Below, piece after piece: positions 1-6,675 of a stretch of DNA of 11,000 nt (its first letter is position 1; the number at the start of each line of letters is the position of its first letter). The position numbers and the translations under genes were made by a program. The notes beneath the pieces were generated by a model. The model did not search any database and was not told the DNA's origin. It saw only the letters and a program-made list of their open reading frames with translations. Source of the DNA: Neocallimastix lanati (nom. inval.). Taxonomy: Eukaryota; Neocallimastigomycota; Neocallimastigomycetes; Neocallimastigales; Neocallimastigaceae. Location: NCBI GenBank assembly GCA_016946835.1, contig JACVTC010000160.1, positions 184,001 through 195,000 of the forward strand, in the 5' to 3' direction.

Positions 1-19
1 TATTTTATTTTATATACTT

Positions 20-310
20 GTACTTTTATATTATTACACATAACATTTATTTTATTTTATTTTATTTTATATACTTATATTATTATATTCAATATTTATT
101 TTATTTTATTTTATATACTTTTATTATTACATTCAATATTTATTTTATTTTATTTTATATACTTTTATTATTACATTCAATATTTATTTTATTTTATTTT
201 ATATACTTTTATTATTACATTCAATATTTATTTTATTTTATTTTATATACTTTTATTATTACATTCAATATTTATTTTATTTTATTTTATATACTTATTA
301 TTATTACATT
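20..310. repeat. 44-bp AT-only minisatellite
   Basis: A tandem array whose unit contains ATTCAATATTTATTTTA, a run of TTTTA pentamers, then ATATACTTTTATTATTAC. The ATTCAATATTT word starts at 87, 131, 175, 219 and 263, exactly 44 bp apart, and a degenerate last copy begins near 307. The first copy, near 36-86, is diverged (ACATAACATTT instead of ACATTCAATATTT). Because 44 is not a multiple of three and the unit lacks in-frame stops, a plus-strand frame stays open from 18 to 347. Its 109-residue translation is only the repeat read in rotating frames and should not be taken as a gene. Confidence 0.9.
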
Positions 311-352
311 CTTTATTTTTTTTTACAATTTTTTTTTTTATATATAATTTTT

Positions 353-502
353 ATGGCGTTAACAAAATTTTTACAAGCCATTAAAAATAAATGGCGTATT
401 GAAAATTTTTATTTTAAAAATTGGCCAAATCACATTCCTTAAATTTGTCTTTTTAATTAAAAATGGGATTGCATTTCGCAAAATGTGGCTTAGAATATTT
501 TT
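353..502. other. short complex islet with hairpin and 29-codon frame
   Basis: After the minisatellite and T-rich sequence the composition becomes less simple. A 29-codon frame starts at ATG 353 and ends with TAA at 440-442; its translation begins MALTKFLQAIKNKWRI and uses GCG, GCC, CGT and CCT codons that are rare nearby. GCCATT at 377-382 pairs with AATGGC at 390-395 as a 6-bp stem with a 7-nt loop. The end of the islet (471-502) is one arm of the inverted repeat described separately. The frame is too short to call a gene; it may be a relic of an exon or mobile element. Confidence 0.3.
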
Positions 503-900
503 AAAAAATAAACATACAAATAAATAAAATTAATAAATAAATAAATAATATTAAATAAAAAAAGTAAATATGTTAAAAATGGTTTATTATTACACTTTTA
601 TATTTTATCTTAATTTCTATCAATTTTTTTAGCTTTATTTTATTATTAAAATTTTAATAAAATAAAAAAACTATATAATATTGATATTGATATTAATAAT
701 AAAAATAATTATATAAAATATTGATATTCTATATATATAATTATTTATATTCAGAATAAGTAATATATAATTTTTTAATATAACAGTAATATGAAGATAT
801 GAAGTATATATGAAAATATTTTTTACTTCTTAATATTTGAAATATTTATATTTATTCTGAATAAAAAATTAGTGTTAATTATTCAATTTTATTTAATTAG
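503..900. other. AT-rich non-coding stretch with nested inverted repeat
   Basis: No gene is seen. TATTCAGAATAA at 748-759 is exactly complementary in reverse to TTATTCTGAATA at 852-863. Inside that pair, GAAGTA at 801-806 matches TACTTC at 824-829. The two pairs together would make an interrupted hairpin of about 115 bp. The remainder is A/T runs and short TAAATAAA-type repeats. Confidence 0.5.
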
Positions 901-910
901 AAAAATAAAA

Positions 911-1115
911 TATTTATTTATTTATTTATTTATTACTTATTATTTATTATTTATTTATTATTTATTATTTATTATTTATTATTATTTATTATTTATTATT
1001 TATTATATTTGTTATTATTTATTATTTATATTTATTATTTATTATTTTTTATTTATTATTTATTATTTACTATTTATTATTTACTATTTATTATTTACTA
1101 TTTATTATTTATTAT
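911..1115. repeat. (ATTATTT)n heptamer array
   Basis: A microsatellite of the 7-bp unit ATTATTT, with a TTTA tetramer lead-in and occasional one-base variants such as ATTTACT. Seven is not a multiple of three, so translation cycles through all frames. A plus-strand frame from 872 to 1171 (99 codons, recurring LLFIIYY) is open only because the array lacks stops on this strand; it is not a gene. The array is the reverse complement of the AAATAAT arrays at 2107, 3898 and 4980. Confidence 0.9.
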
Positions 1116-1377
1116 ATAATTATTTAAAAATATTTTATAATAAAATATTTAAAGACTTATTTCAAAAGTGATTTTTATTATTTATTTAATTATTTATTTA
1201 ATTATTTATTTATTGGTTAAAAAAATTATATAATGTGGCAATATATTAAAAAAATTTAAGCCACATTGCACAATTGCGAAATGATACACATTCATTAAAA
1301 ATTAAATAAATCATAAATCAAATACAATTAAAAAAAGAATAAAAAAAAATTGTAAAATTTTATTCTTACTTGAGTGA
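1116..1377. other. AT-rich spacer, no gene seen
   Basis: Apart from the inverted-repeat arm and hairpin at 1232-1283, this stretch is A/T-rich sequence with short TTTATTTAAT repeats and A-runs. No coding frame or RNA gene is visible on either strand. Confidence 0.6.
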
Positions 1378-1690
1378 AAAAGAGTTAATAAATCTTGTTA
1401 ATTGTAGTTAAAATTTTTACTCTATTGAAAAATAATTTTAAAAACATAAATACTATTTAATTAATAAATATAAATTCAAAAAGATTTACAGTCGAGTATT
1501 ATTATTAGATTTTAATTCAGGGATTAGTTAATAATGTTAATAATACTGATAAATAAACTTTTTCAAAATTATTAGAAATTATTATATAAAGTTATTTAGA
1601 TTAAAAGAGTTAATAAATCATGTCGTATTTTTTTTTTATTGAAAAAATAATTGATTTTAAATACTGTTTATTTAATAATTATAAATTTCA
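1378..1690. repeat. diverged direct duplication of about 100 bp
   Basis: AAAGAGTTAATAAATC begins a block near 1379 and again near 1605. The two blocks continue in parallel: ATTGAAAAATAAT then TTTTAAA in copy 1, against ATTGAAAAAATAATTGATTTTAAA in copy 2, followed by AATACT...TTTAATTAATAAATATAAATTC in one and AATACTG...ATAATTATAAATTTC in the other. Small indels separate them. The copies are about 225 bp apart. Neither codes for protein. Confidence 0.6.
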
Positions 1691-1697
1691 AAAAAAA

Positions 1698-1808
1698 TTT
1701 TTTTTTTTTTACATTTTTTAACTTTATAACATATGAAACATTTTATTTATTTAAATTTTTTTTTTTTTTTTTTTTTTTACATTTTTTAACTTTATAACCT
1801 ATGAAATA

Positions 1809-1835
<27 letters not shown>
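1698..1835. repeat. poly(T) tracts with 28-bp direct repeat
   Basis: ACATTTTTTAACTTTATAAC followed by MTATGAAA occurs at 1711-1738 and 1779-1806, 68 bp apart, each copy preceded by a long T run; a third T run follows at about 1810-1835. The arrangement is a short core joined to a homopolymer and repeated, the same architecture as the poly(A) array at 7761-8000 though with a different core. Confidence 0.75.
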
Positions 1836-1842
<7 letters not shown>

Positions 1843-1967
1843 AAATAAAGTTAAAATATTATTATTCATAAATTCTCTAAATTGTATTCCATATTAAATT
1901 TTTTTTTATTTTATAAGAACATAATACGAATTGGTAAAATAAAATTTAAATATATATAATAATTATC

Positions 1968-2050
1968 GAACATTATCTATAAAATAAAAAAATAAAAATA
2001 AAAATAAAATGAACATTATCTATAAAATAAAAAAATAAAAATAAAATAAA
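1968..2050. repeat. 43-bp tandem duplication
   Basis: GAACATTATCTATAAAATAA begins at 1968 and again at 2011. Each copy continues with AAAAATAAAAATAAAA. There are two nearly identical copies, so the duplication is recent. It is non-coding. Confidence 0.85.
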
Positions 2051-2106
2051 GTTTATTTTATATTAAATCGAAGATTCACATTAAATAAAATAAATAAAAA
2101 ATAATT

Positions 2107-2255
2107 GAAAAATAAATAATAAATAATAAATAATAAATAATAAATAATAATAAATAATAAATTATAAATAATAAATAATAAATAATAAATAATAAATAAT
2201 AAATAATTAAATAATAAATAATAAATAATAAATAATATATAATAAATAATAATAA
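2107..2255. repeat. (AAATAAT)n heptamer array
   Basis: About twenty units of AAATAAT with a few phase-shifting variants (AAATTAT, an extra TAA, AATAATTAAAT). It ends abruptly at 2255 where the complex island begins. It lies inverted relative to the ATTATTT array at 911-1115, so the two could pair as long RNA or DNA arms. Confidence 0.9.
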
Positions 2256-2380
2256 AGTCTTTCCAGTTTTTATCCTGGTGGTTAGTACTCGTGACTAATA
2301 CACATAAGGTTTCTGAATGGACCCCAGACTATCTCCTGAATTTATATAGGGTGATTTTCATCCTCTCAAGGGTGTTTTTT

Positions 2381-2388
2381 CCCCATAA
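2381..2388 (+). promoter_or_regulatory. DUSE-like CCCATAA element
   Basis: CCCCATAA here matches the core (CCCATAA) of the Dictyostelium upstream sequence element, known to sit about 60 bp before many small-RNA genes. I noticed no second plus-strand CCCATAA in the window. A weak TATA-like word, TTATAG, lies at about 2408-2413 and a better one, TATATAAT, at 2436-2443. If the usual spacing applies, a transcript would begin near 2445. A seven-base match in AT-rich DNA is weak evidence alone; its value is the position directly before the structured half of the island. Confidence 0.25.
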
Positions 2389-2444
2389 ATAAAGTTAGCG
2401 TTCGATCGTTATAGTAAGTATTATTATTGCTAGACTATATAATT

Positions 2445-2697
2445 ACAAAGTGCAGAGAGAACTTGATCTACGAGAGGATTTAGTGTAGTTGTTCCTCCCT
2501 CGATGATGATTTAAGAGATTATTGATAAGAAGCCTGTTGTATAAAGCGAGAATGTATAGTGAATGTCTTTTCATATTAGCTTTGCTTAGAAAGAGGTCCA
2601 TGTCAACGCTGAAATAGTATGACAAAGAATCCAATGAGAGTCTGATACATTTGAAGGAGAGACTGCCGTATTATCCTTCCCTCTCATTAATCTCACA
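2445..2697 (+). ncRNA. candidate structured non-coding RNA
   Basis: Several stems are visible. CGAG-AGGA near 2471-2478 pairs with TCCT and CTCG near 2493-2502, with a 2-nt bulge. At the 3' end AATGAGAG (about 2633-2640) pairs perfectly with CTCTCATT (about 2681-2688) and encloses GAAGGA pairing with TCCTTC, which makes a nested terminal hairpin. A GATGATGA word (box C-like) follows the first stem and GTCTGA (containing box D-like CTGA) lies in the terminal hairpin, but no C/D kink-turn geometry could be established. It does not resemble U1, U2, U4, U5, U6, U3, SRP, RNase P or 5S RNA as far as I can recall them. Both end points are guesses. Confidence 0.25.
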
Positions 2698-2700
2698 ATT

Positions 2701-3040
2701 AAAATGAAAAAAAAAATAATAATAATAAATTAAATACATAATCAACAATTAATAAATAAATAAATAAATGTATAGATAATAAATAATAAATAATAATATA
2801 TTAAAATAAATTAAAATTTTTTTTTGAACAAAAATAAATATAATAAATAAAGTTTTTAAAAAAATTTCCATAATTTTTTTTAAAAAAAATTGTTAATTCA
2901 AATTAAAGTGAATATTTCTATTTTTAGTAAATTTAATAAATACAATATATTATTCCTCCTATTATAATTAATTATTTCAATATATTAATAATGTTTCTTT
3001 TTTTTTTTTTTTATTTGTTTAAAAGTACAATTTAATTAAA
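2701..3040. other. AT-rich spacer, no gene seen
   Basis: Sequence with A/T homopolymers, TAAATAAATAAA and short heptamer runs (near 2775-2800), and a T-run at 2997-3012. The first 35 bases (A9 followed by TAATAATAATAA) look like an A-rich tail to the preceding island. No coding frame is visible. Confidence 0.6.
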
Positions 3041-3335
3041 TTGTAGTAAAGTTAGAAAAAAAGAAAAAAGAAAAAAGAAAAGAAGGCCTTTGGAATTACA
3101 GAAAAAGAAGATAAAGTTAAGATAAGATATTAATTAATAATAGAAAAAATAATAGAATTAATAATAGTTTATCATGTAAAAATTAGTATCATTATTATAA
3201 CTATTTTGATTATGTTTGTGATTTTGATGAAATATATATATATACATGTACAAGTGAAAAATGTTAAGATTCTAAATGAAAAAGTAAATATTGAAAGAAA
3301 GGAATTAATATTAATGGTAATTTAGAGAGAGACAT
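3041..3335 (+). other. less simple stretch with polypurine run and short open frame
   Basis: A polypurine run at about 3052-3085 is built of GAAAAAA heptamers and ends GAAGG. Further on, a plus-strand frame is open from about 3140 to the TAG at 3323-3325, roughly 60 codons. The part from ATG 3212 has 37 codons, with words such as VKNVKILNEKVNIERKE. The composition looks mildly protein-like, but there is no family resemblance and no splice context that I can defend. A chance open frame is the likeliest reading. Confidence 0.25.
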
Positions 3336-3464
3336 TCTAAATTATTAATATTTTAAAATTATAATATTTATGTAGTTTTGTATATTTTGAAAGATTAAAA
3401 GATTTAAAGATAAAAGATTTTAATTTAGCTTTTACATCTTAAATATTTTATCTCACATTCTTTT

Positions 3465-3670
3465 CTCTTTATTTTATTTTATTTTATTATATTATATTTT
3501 ATTTTATTTTATTTAATCTATAATTCATATTTATATTTCAAATATTTATTTTATTTTATTTTATTCAATCTGTACTTAATATTTAATATTCTACTTATTT
3601 ATTTTATTTTATTTTATTTTATTTAATCTGTACTATATTTAATATTCTATTTATTTATTTTATTTTTTAT
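3465..3670. repeat. (TTTTA)n pentamer tracts with interspersed AATCTGTACT words
   Basis: Four blocks of TTTTA pentamers (near 3472, 3545, 3600 and 3650) are separated by similar short cores: AATCTATAATTCATATTT, AATCTGTACTTAATATTTAATATTCTA and AATCTGTACTATATTTAATATTCTA. The pattern is an imperfect higher-order repeat of about 60-70 bp, like the 44-bp minisatellite at the left end. It is non-coding. Confidence 0.7.
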
Positions 3671-3897
3671 TTTACATATTTAATATCTTGTATTTTAATT
3701 AGTATTTTAATTATTGTATGAGTTGTAAAATTTGTCAAAATAAAATGTTAAAATATCGATGATTAATCCTTTTTTATTTTATTAATTTATTATTAATTAA
3801 ACTGAAAATTAAAATGGTGATTCATTAGCATTAAATTAGTTAATTAATTATTATTAATTATTAATTAATATTTATTAATTATTCCTTTTAAATAAGT
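3671..3897. other. AT-rich spacer, no gene seen
   Basis: Only A/T-rich sequence with TTAATTAATTA palindromic words near 3838-3882. No gene or RNA is recognised on either strand. Confidence 0.6.
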
Positions 3898-4001
3898 AAT
3901 AAATAATAAATAATAAATAATAAATAATAAATAATAAATAATAAATAATAAATAATAAATAATAAATAAATAATAAATAATAAATAATAAATAATAAATT
4001 T
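3898..4001. repeat. (AAATAAT)n heptamer array
   Basis: About fourteen nearly perfect AAATAAT units, with one variant AAATAAATAAT near 3965. Same unit and orientation as the arrays at 2107 and 4980. Its low divergence suggests recent slippage expansion. Confidence 0.9.
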
Positions 4002-4862
4002 ATTGCGATATATATCTATAAATAAATCATAAAATAGTTAAATACTGATTAAATATGAGATATAGAAATATAGAAATATAGAAATATATAAAGTAATAAA
4101 ATATAATAATAAATTATAAAATATAAAATATAAAAATATAAAATATAATATATGTAACCAAACTTTAACAATAAAAAAAAAAAATACTTTAATATTGTTA
4201 TATTAAAAAAAATAAATTATTATCATAAAAGAATATAAGATATGTTATACATAAAAATATTAAATTCAAAGAGCATTTAATAGAAAAGTATGACAAACTA
4301 TAAGTAATTATAGATAACAAGAAATATCATTCAACTCTAAATTTATTAATCATTAATGAGACTACTATATTATAAAATAAAATTACAGATATTATCAATA
4401 ATTTTGAACTATTTAATAAGAAAACTATTACTGTTATTATTGATTATTATTATTTTTTTTAAGGTTTTATCAATGCATTTAAAATAGTTTCTTTTTTTTT
4501 TTTTCAAGTTATCTATTATCCAATCTACAGTATATCTATTATGTAATTTTTTCTTTTTTATGCAATCATTATTATAATTATAATATTACGACATAACACT
4601 GAATATAAATTCTTTTCTTTTATTTTTTTTTTTTTTTTAATAAATATGAATTTTTCTTTATATATATAATTTTTTTTTAAATTAGATAATTATTAAAGTT
4701 TAAATAGTTCAATAAATTAATTTAAATAATAATTAAAATAAATGAATAATAAATAGTTACATTAATAAATTAATAACTAATTAATTAATTAATTAATTAA
4801 TTAAATGAATAACTAAATAAATATTAATTAACAATTAAAATATTGAAATTATATTTTAATCA
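4002..4862. other. long AT-rich spacer with short tandem repeats, no gene seen
   Basis: Contains three copies of the octamer ATATAGAA at about 4060-4085, an AAAATAT-type repeat at about 4110-4150, T-runs near 4490-4505 and 4620-4640, and (TTAA)n at about 4774-4804. No coding frame or RNA gene is visible on either strand. Confidence 0.6.
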
Positions 4863-4976
4863 CTAATAATTAATCATCAATAAAAGAGGTTCGAGAAGAC
4901 AGTCGAAACAATCCATTGTAAGAAATATAAAAAAGAAGAGTTTTAGAGACCTTGTCTTATTTTTCAATCTAAATAA
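4863..4976 (-). other. short minus-strand open segment in a complex islet
   Basis: A non-repetitive stretch at about 4885-4955 is read openly on the minus strand from 4976 down to the stop at 4863-4865, 37 sense codons. The only early Met is at 4914-4916, giving MDCFDCLLEPLLLMINY. A possible splice acceptor, ATTTAG, precedes it on the minus strand at 4974-4969. On the plus strand TTCGA and TCGAA flank an 8-nt loop at about 4890-4907. It lies in the same orientation as the longer segment at 5067-5366, and the two could be exons of one gene, but I found no good donor in the right phase. Low confidence. Confidence 0.2.
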
Positions 4977-4979
4977 TTA

Positions 4980-5095
4980 ATACTAAATACTAAATAATAA
5001 ATAATAAATAATAAATATTAAATTATAAATAATAAATAATAAATAATAAATAATAAATAATAAATACTAATAATAAAATAATAATAATAAATTGT
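4980..5095. repeat. (AAATAAT)n heptamer array
   Basis: AAATAAT units with AAATACT and AAATATT variants at both ends and an AATAATAATAA tail. It abuts the complex island beginning at 5096, just as the array at 2107 abuts the island at 2256. It partly overlaps the 3' end of the minus-strand open segment. Confidence 0.85.
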
Positions 5096-5366
5096 ATTTT
5101 CTAGAAACATAAAAGGTGTAATATAACTGAGGATTGATTTTGGGTTTAAATGTCTTTATAATTTCAGGTGGTATCTTTTCATTATTTAATTCACAAAGTA
5201 GCTTTTGCAAAGTATGACACACCAAGTTGATAGCCAATATCTTATCAAAGTGTTTCCAAAAAGTAAAGGCAAAAAAAAAAAAAGAGAGAGAGAGAAAGAG
5301 AGAAAGAGAAGATAACCTTTTAATATATATATATTTTTTTATTATTTTTCCTTTATCATTTAATAT
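5067..5366 (-). pseudogene. possible gene relic or unannotated exon
   Basis: The minus strand is open from an upstream stop near 5367 down to TAG at 5067-5069, about 99 codons with no methionine. The first part is low complexity (pyrimidine tract read as Leu/Ser/Phe) and the last 9 codons lie in the TAA-rich array. The middle, about 5085-5276 (some 63 codons), looks like genuine protein, with words such as FWKHFDKILAINLVCHTLQK and NNEKIPPEIIKTFKPKINPQ, and alternating hydrophobic and charged residues like amphipathic helices. The IPPEI word resembles the F-box start (LPPEI) of the gene at 8410, but the following residues do not fit an F-box. A CT-rich tract directly upstream could be a polypyrimidine tract before a splice acceptor. 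No family is recognised. It could be an exon, a relic or a chance frame. Confidence 0.35.
5269..5314. repeat. polypurine tract (A13 plus GA/GAAA repeats)
   Basis: A continuous run of purines on the plus strand: thirteen A, then GA dinucleotides, then GAAAGA words, ending before TAACC. Uninterrupted purine runs of this length can adopt triplex structures. On the minus strand it is a CT-rich tract just upstream of the open segment. Confidence 0.8.
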
Positions 5367-5884
5367 TTAATCTTATTTATTATTTAATTTGAATTATTAA
5401 TTTATTGTTTAAAATTTTATTACTAATATTTTTTATAATGCTAAGATATATAATATATTATTTTTATTTTTTTTTAACATAATTTATTTGATATTTATAA
5501 TTTATTTGATTATTACTTGTGATTTATTTGTTTAATATATAATTTTTAATTTTATATATTACATTTATAAACAATAATATAATTTAAATATATTATTAAG
5601 GTATTATGAATTTTTTTTTATATTTATATTTCTTGAATTAAATTCAGTAAATAAATTAAAATTGATTAGTTTATATATTGATATAAATAAATCAATAGAA
5701 TAAAATATATATTAATATATAATCTAATATACTTTAAAAACTATTTATGTTATTCAATAATTATTTCAACAGAAATTAATTAAATTTCCTAAAAAGTTTT
5801 AAAATAACATTTTAGCGGTCTAAATATATTATTTTAATAATATTTGATTAGTATTATTAATATATGAAAGTATATAAATATACT
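5367..5884. other. AT-rich spacer, no gene seen
   Basis: A/T-rich sequence with T-runs at about 5465-5475 and 5612-5620 and short TATATTAATATATAAT palindromic words near 5707-5725. No coding frame or RNA gene recognised. Confidence 0.6.
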
Positions 5885-6030
5885 TCATTTTATTTTATTT
5901 TATTTTATTATAATTTATTTTATTTCATTTTATTATAATATATTTTATTTTATTTTATATTATAATTTATTATATTTTATTATAATTTATTTTATTATAA
6001 TTTATTTTATTTTTTTTATTTTATTTTATT
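5885..6030. repeat. (TTTTA)n pentamer tract with TATAATTTA variants
   Basis: TTTTA pentamers interrupted by TTATAATTTA, the latter recurring at intervals of about 15-30 bp between 5908 and 6005. It is the same pentamer as in the tracts at 20-310 and 3465-3670. Confidence 0.8.
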
Positions 6031-6393
6031 TTATTATTTATTTATTTTTTTTTAATTTTTTATTTTTATTAAACTTTGAACTTTATTTCATATGGAAAAA
6101 GAGACATATAAAAAGAAATTAATATAGTAATTATTTATATCCATAAAAGTTTATATATATTAATTAATAATTAATAAATATCATATGCTAATTTTAAACT
6201 TTCTACATTATGAACTAAAAGGCTTGATTAATTAGAATTTTTATGCTTCCTGTTCACTTTATTATTAATTAAATAAATGTCATATAATAGTCATAATTAT
6301 AATTATTTGACTATTTGAATAGTATTAAAAAATTCATTTTATTATATTATATTATATTATATAATATTATTTATTTATATATCATTTTAAATA
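6031..6393. other. AT-rich spacer, no gene seen
   Basis: A somewhat less simple stretch at 6080-6260 (GAAAAAGAGACATATAAAAAG; GCTTCCTGTTCACTT) contains only very short frames. A (TTATA)n pentamer run lies at about 6338-6362. No gene is recognised. Confidence 0.55.
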
Positions 6394-6446
6394 CTAATAT
6401 ATTCAAAGTTTAATAAACTTTGAATATTAGCTAGTTGGTGAACTAG
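6394..6446. repeat. two adjacent near-perfect hairpins
   Basis: TCAAAGTTTA and TAAACTTTGA flank a single A, and the pairing extends outward through CTAATAT and ATATTAG with a 2-nt AT bulge on the left, about 17 bp per arm over 6394-6430. Immediately after it CTAGTT (6431-6436) pairs with AACTAG (6441-6446) around a GGTG loop. Two abutting stems are unlikely to be accidental even at this base composition. They could be transcript structure, a transposon end or a cruciform site; the role is unknown. Confidence 0.75.
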
Positions 6447-6514
6447 ATTAAAATAGTATAAATTATTTAATAAAAAAATAGTAATAATAAAAATATCATT
6501 TATTTATTATTCAA

Positions 6515-6675
6515 TTATTTAATTATTTAATTAGTTATTACTCTTTTTATTATTATTTATTATTTATTATTTATTATTTAATTATTTATTATATATTATT
6601 ATTTATTATTTATTATTTATTATTTAATTATTTATTATTTATTATTTATTATTTATTATTTATTATTTATTATTT
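6515..6675. repeat. (ATTATTT)n heptamer array
   Basis: ATTATTT units with ATTTAATTATTT variants. It is the reverse complement of the arrays at 2107, 3898 and 4980 and has the same orientation as that at 911. It is non-coding. Confidence 0.88.

Larger units (their letters stand above)
471..1283. repeat. segment bounded by imperfect inverted repeats
   Basis: The sequence at 471-502 (CATTTCGCA, then AATGTGGCTTA) reappears in reverse complement at 1251-1283 (TAAGCCACATT, then TGCGAAATG), with about 6 extra bases in the right copy. The right end also forms its own hairpin: AATGTGGC at 1232-1239 pairs with GCCACATT at 1260-1267. The roughly 810-bp interior contains AT-rich DNA, a smaller nested inverted repeat and a heptamer array, with no coding region. 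This resembles a decayed non-autonomous element, but no target-site duplication was recognised, so the mobile origin is inference. Confidence 0.45.
2256..2700. other. complex island with elevated G+C, function unknown
   Basis: This block differs sharply from its surroundings. Line 2281-2340 has 25 G/C in 60 bases and line 2461-2520 has 23 in 60, against almost none in the flanking repeats. It begins immediately after the heptamer array and ends in an A/TAA-rich tail from about 2697. It contains many small complementary stems (see the ncRNA candidate). Three modest frames exist: plus 2246-2392 (about 48 codons, includes the word VSEWTPDYLLNLYR), minus 2443-2634 (63 codons) and a minus 34-codon frame near 2585-2686 that starts MRGKDNTAVSPS. 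None is recognisable, and no frame spans the block. It could be an RNA gene, a retroelement fragment or a decayed exon. No terminal duplication flanking it was recognised. Confidence 0.6.

Noticed and set aside
20-310. CRISPR array
   Set aside because: There are no unique spacers; the unit is fully tandem and A/T-only, in a eukaryotic context.
18-347. 109-codon plus-strand open frame
   Set aside because: It is the 44-bp minisatellite read in rotating frames; the protein is a Tyr/Phe/Ile/Leu repeat with no independent coding signal.
872-1171. 99-codon plus-strand open frame
   Set aside because: It is the ATTATTT heptamer array, which has no stops on this strand; the recurring seven-residue pattern reflects the DNA period.
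2265-2410. tRNA-like words (GTGGTTAGTACTC and GTTCGATC)
   Set aside because: They resemble tRNA D-arm and T-loop sequences but lie about 120 bp apart, with no acceptor stem, no anticodon arm and no proper T stem.
2443-2634. 63-codon minus-strand open frame in the complex island
   Set aside because: No recognisable domain, overlaps competing frames and sits in a segment that folds as RNA. Kept only as part of the island description.
2585-2686. Copia-type protease remnant on the minus strand (WIL followed by Thr/Ser/Ala residues)
   Set aside because: The catalytic Asp-Ser/Thr-Gly triad is missing and the alignment past WIL is no better than chance.
2256-2700. Solo LTR
   Set aside because: A TG...CA choice ending at about 2697 is possible and TATA- and AATAAA-like words are present, but no matching target duplication or terminal inverted bases were found.
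4886-4912. GGTTCGAGA as a tRNA T-loop
   Set aside because: The flanking five bases do not pair and no cloverleaf can be drawn upstream.
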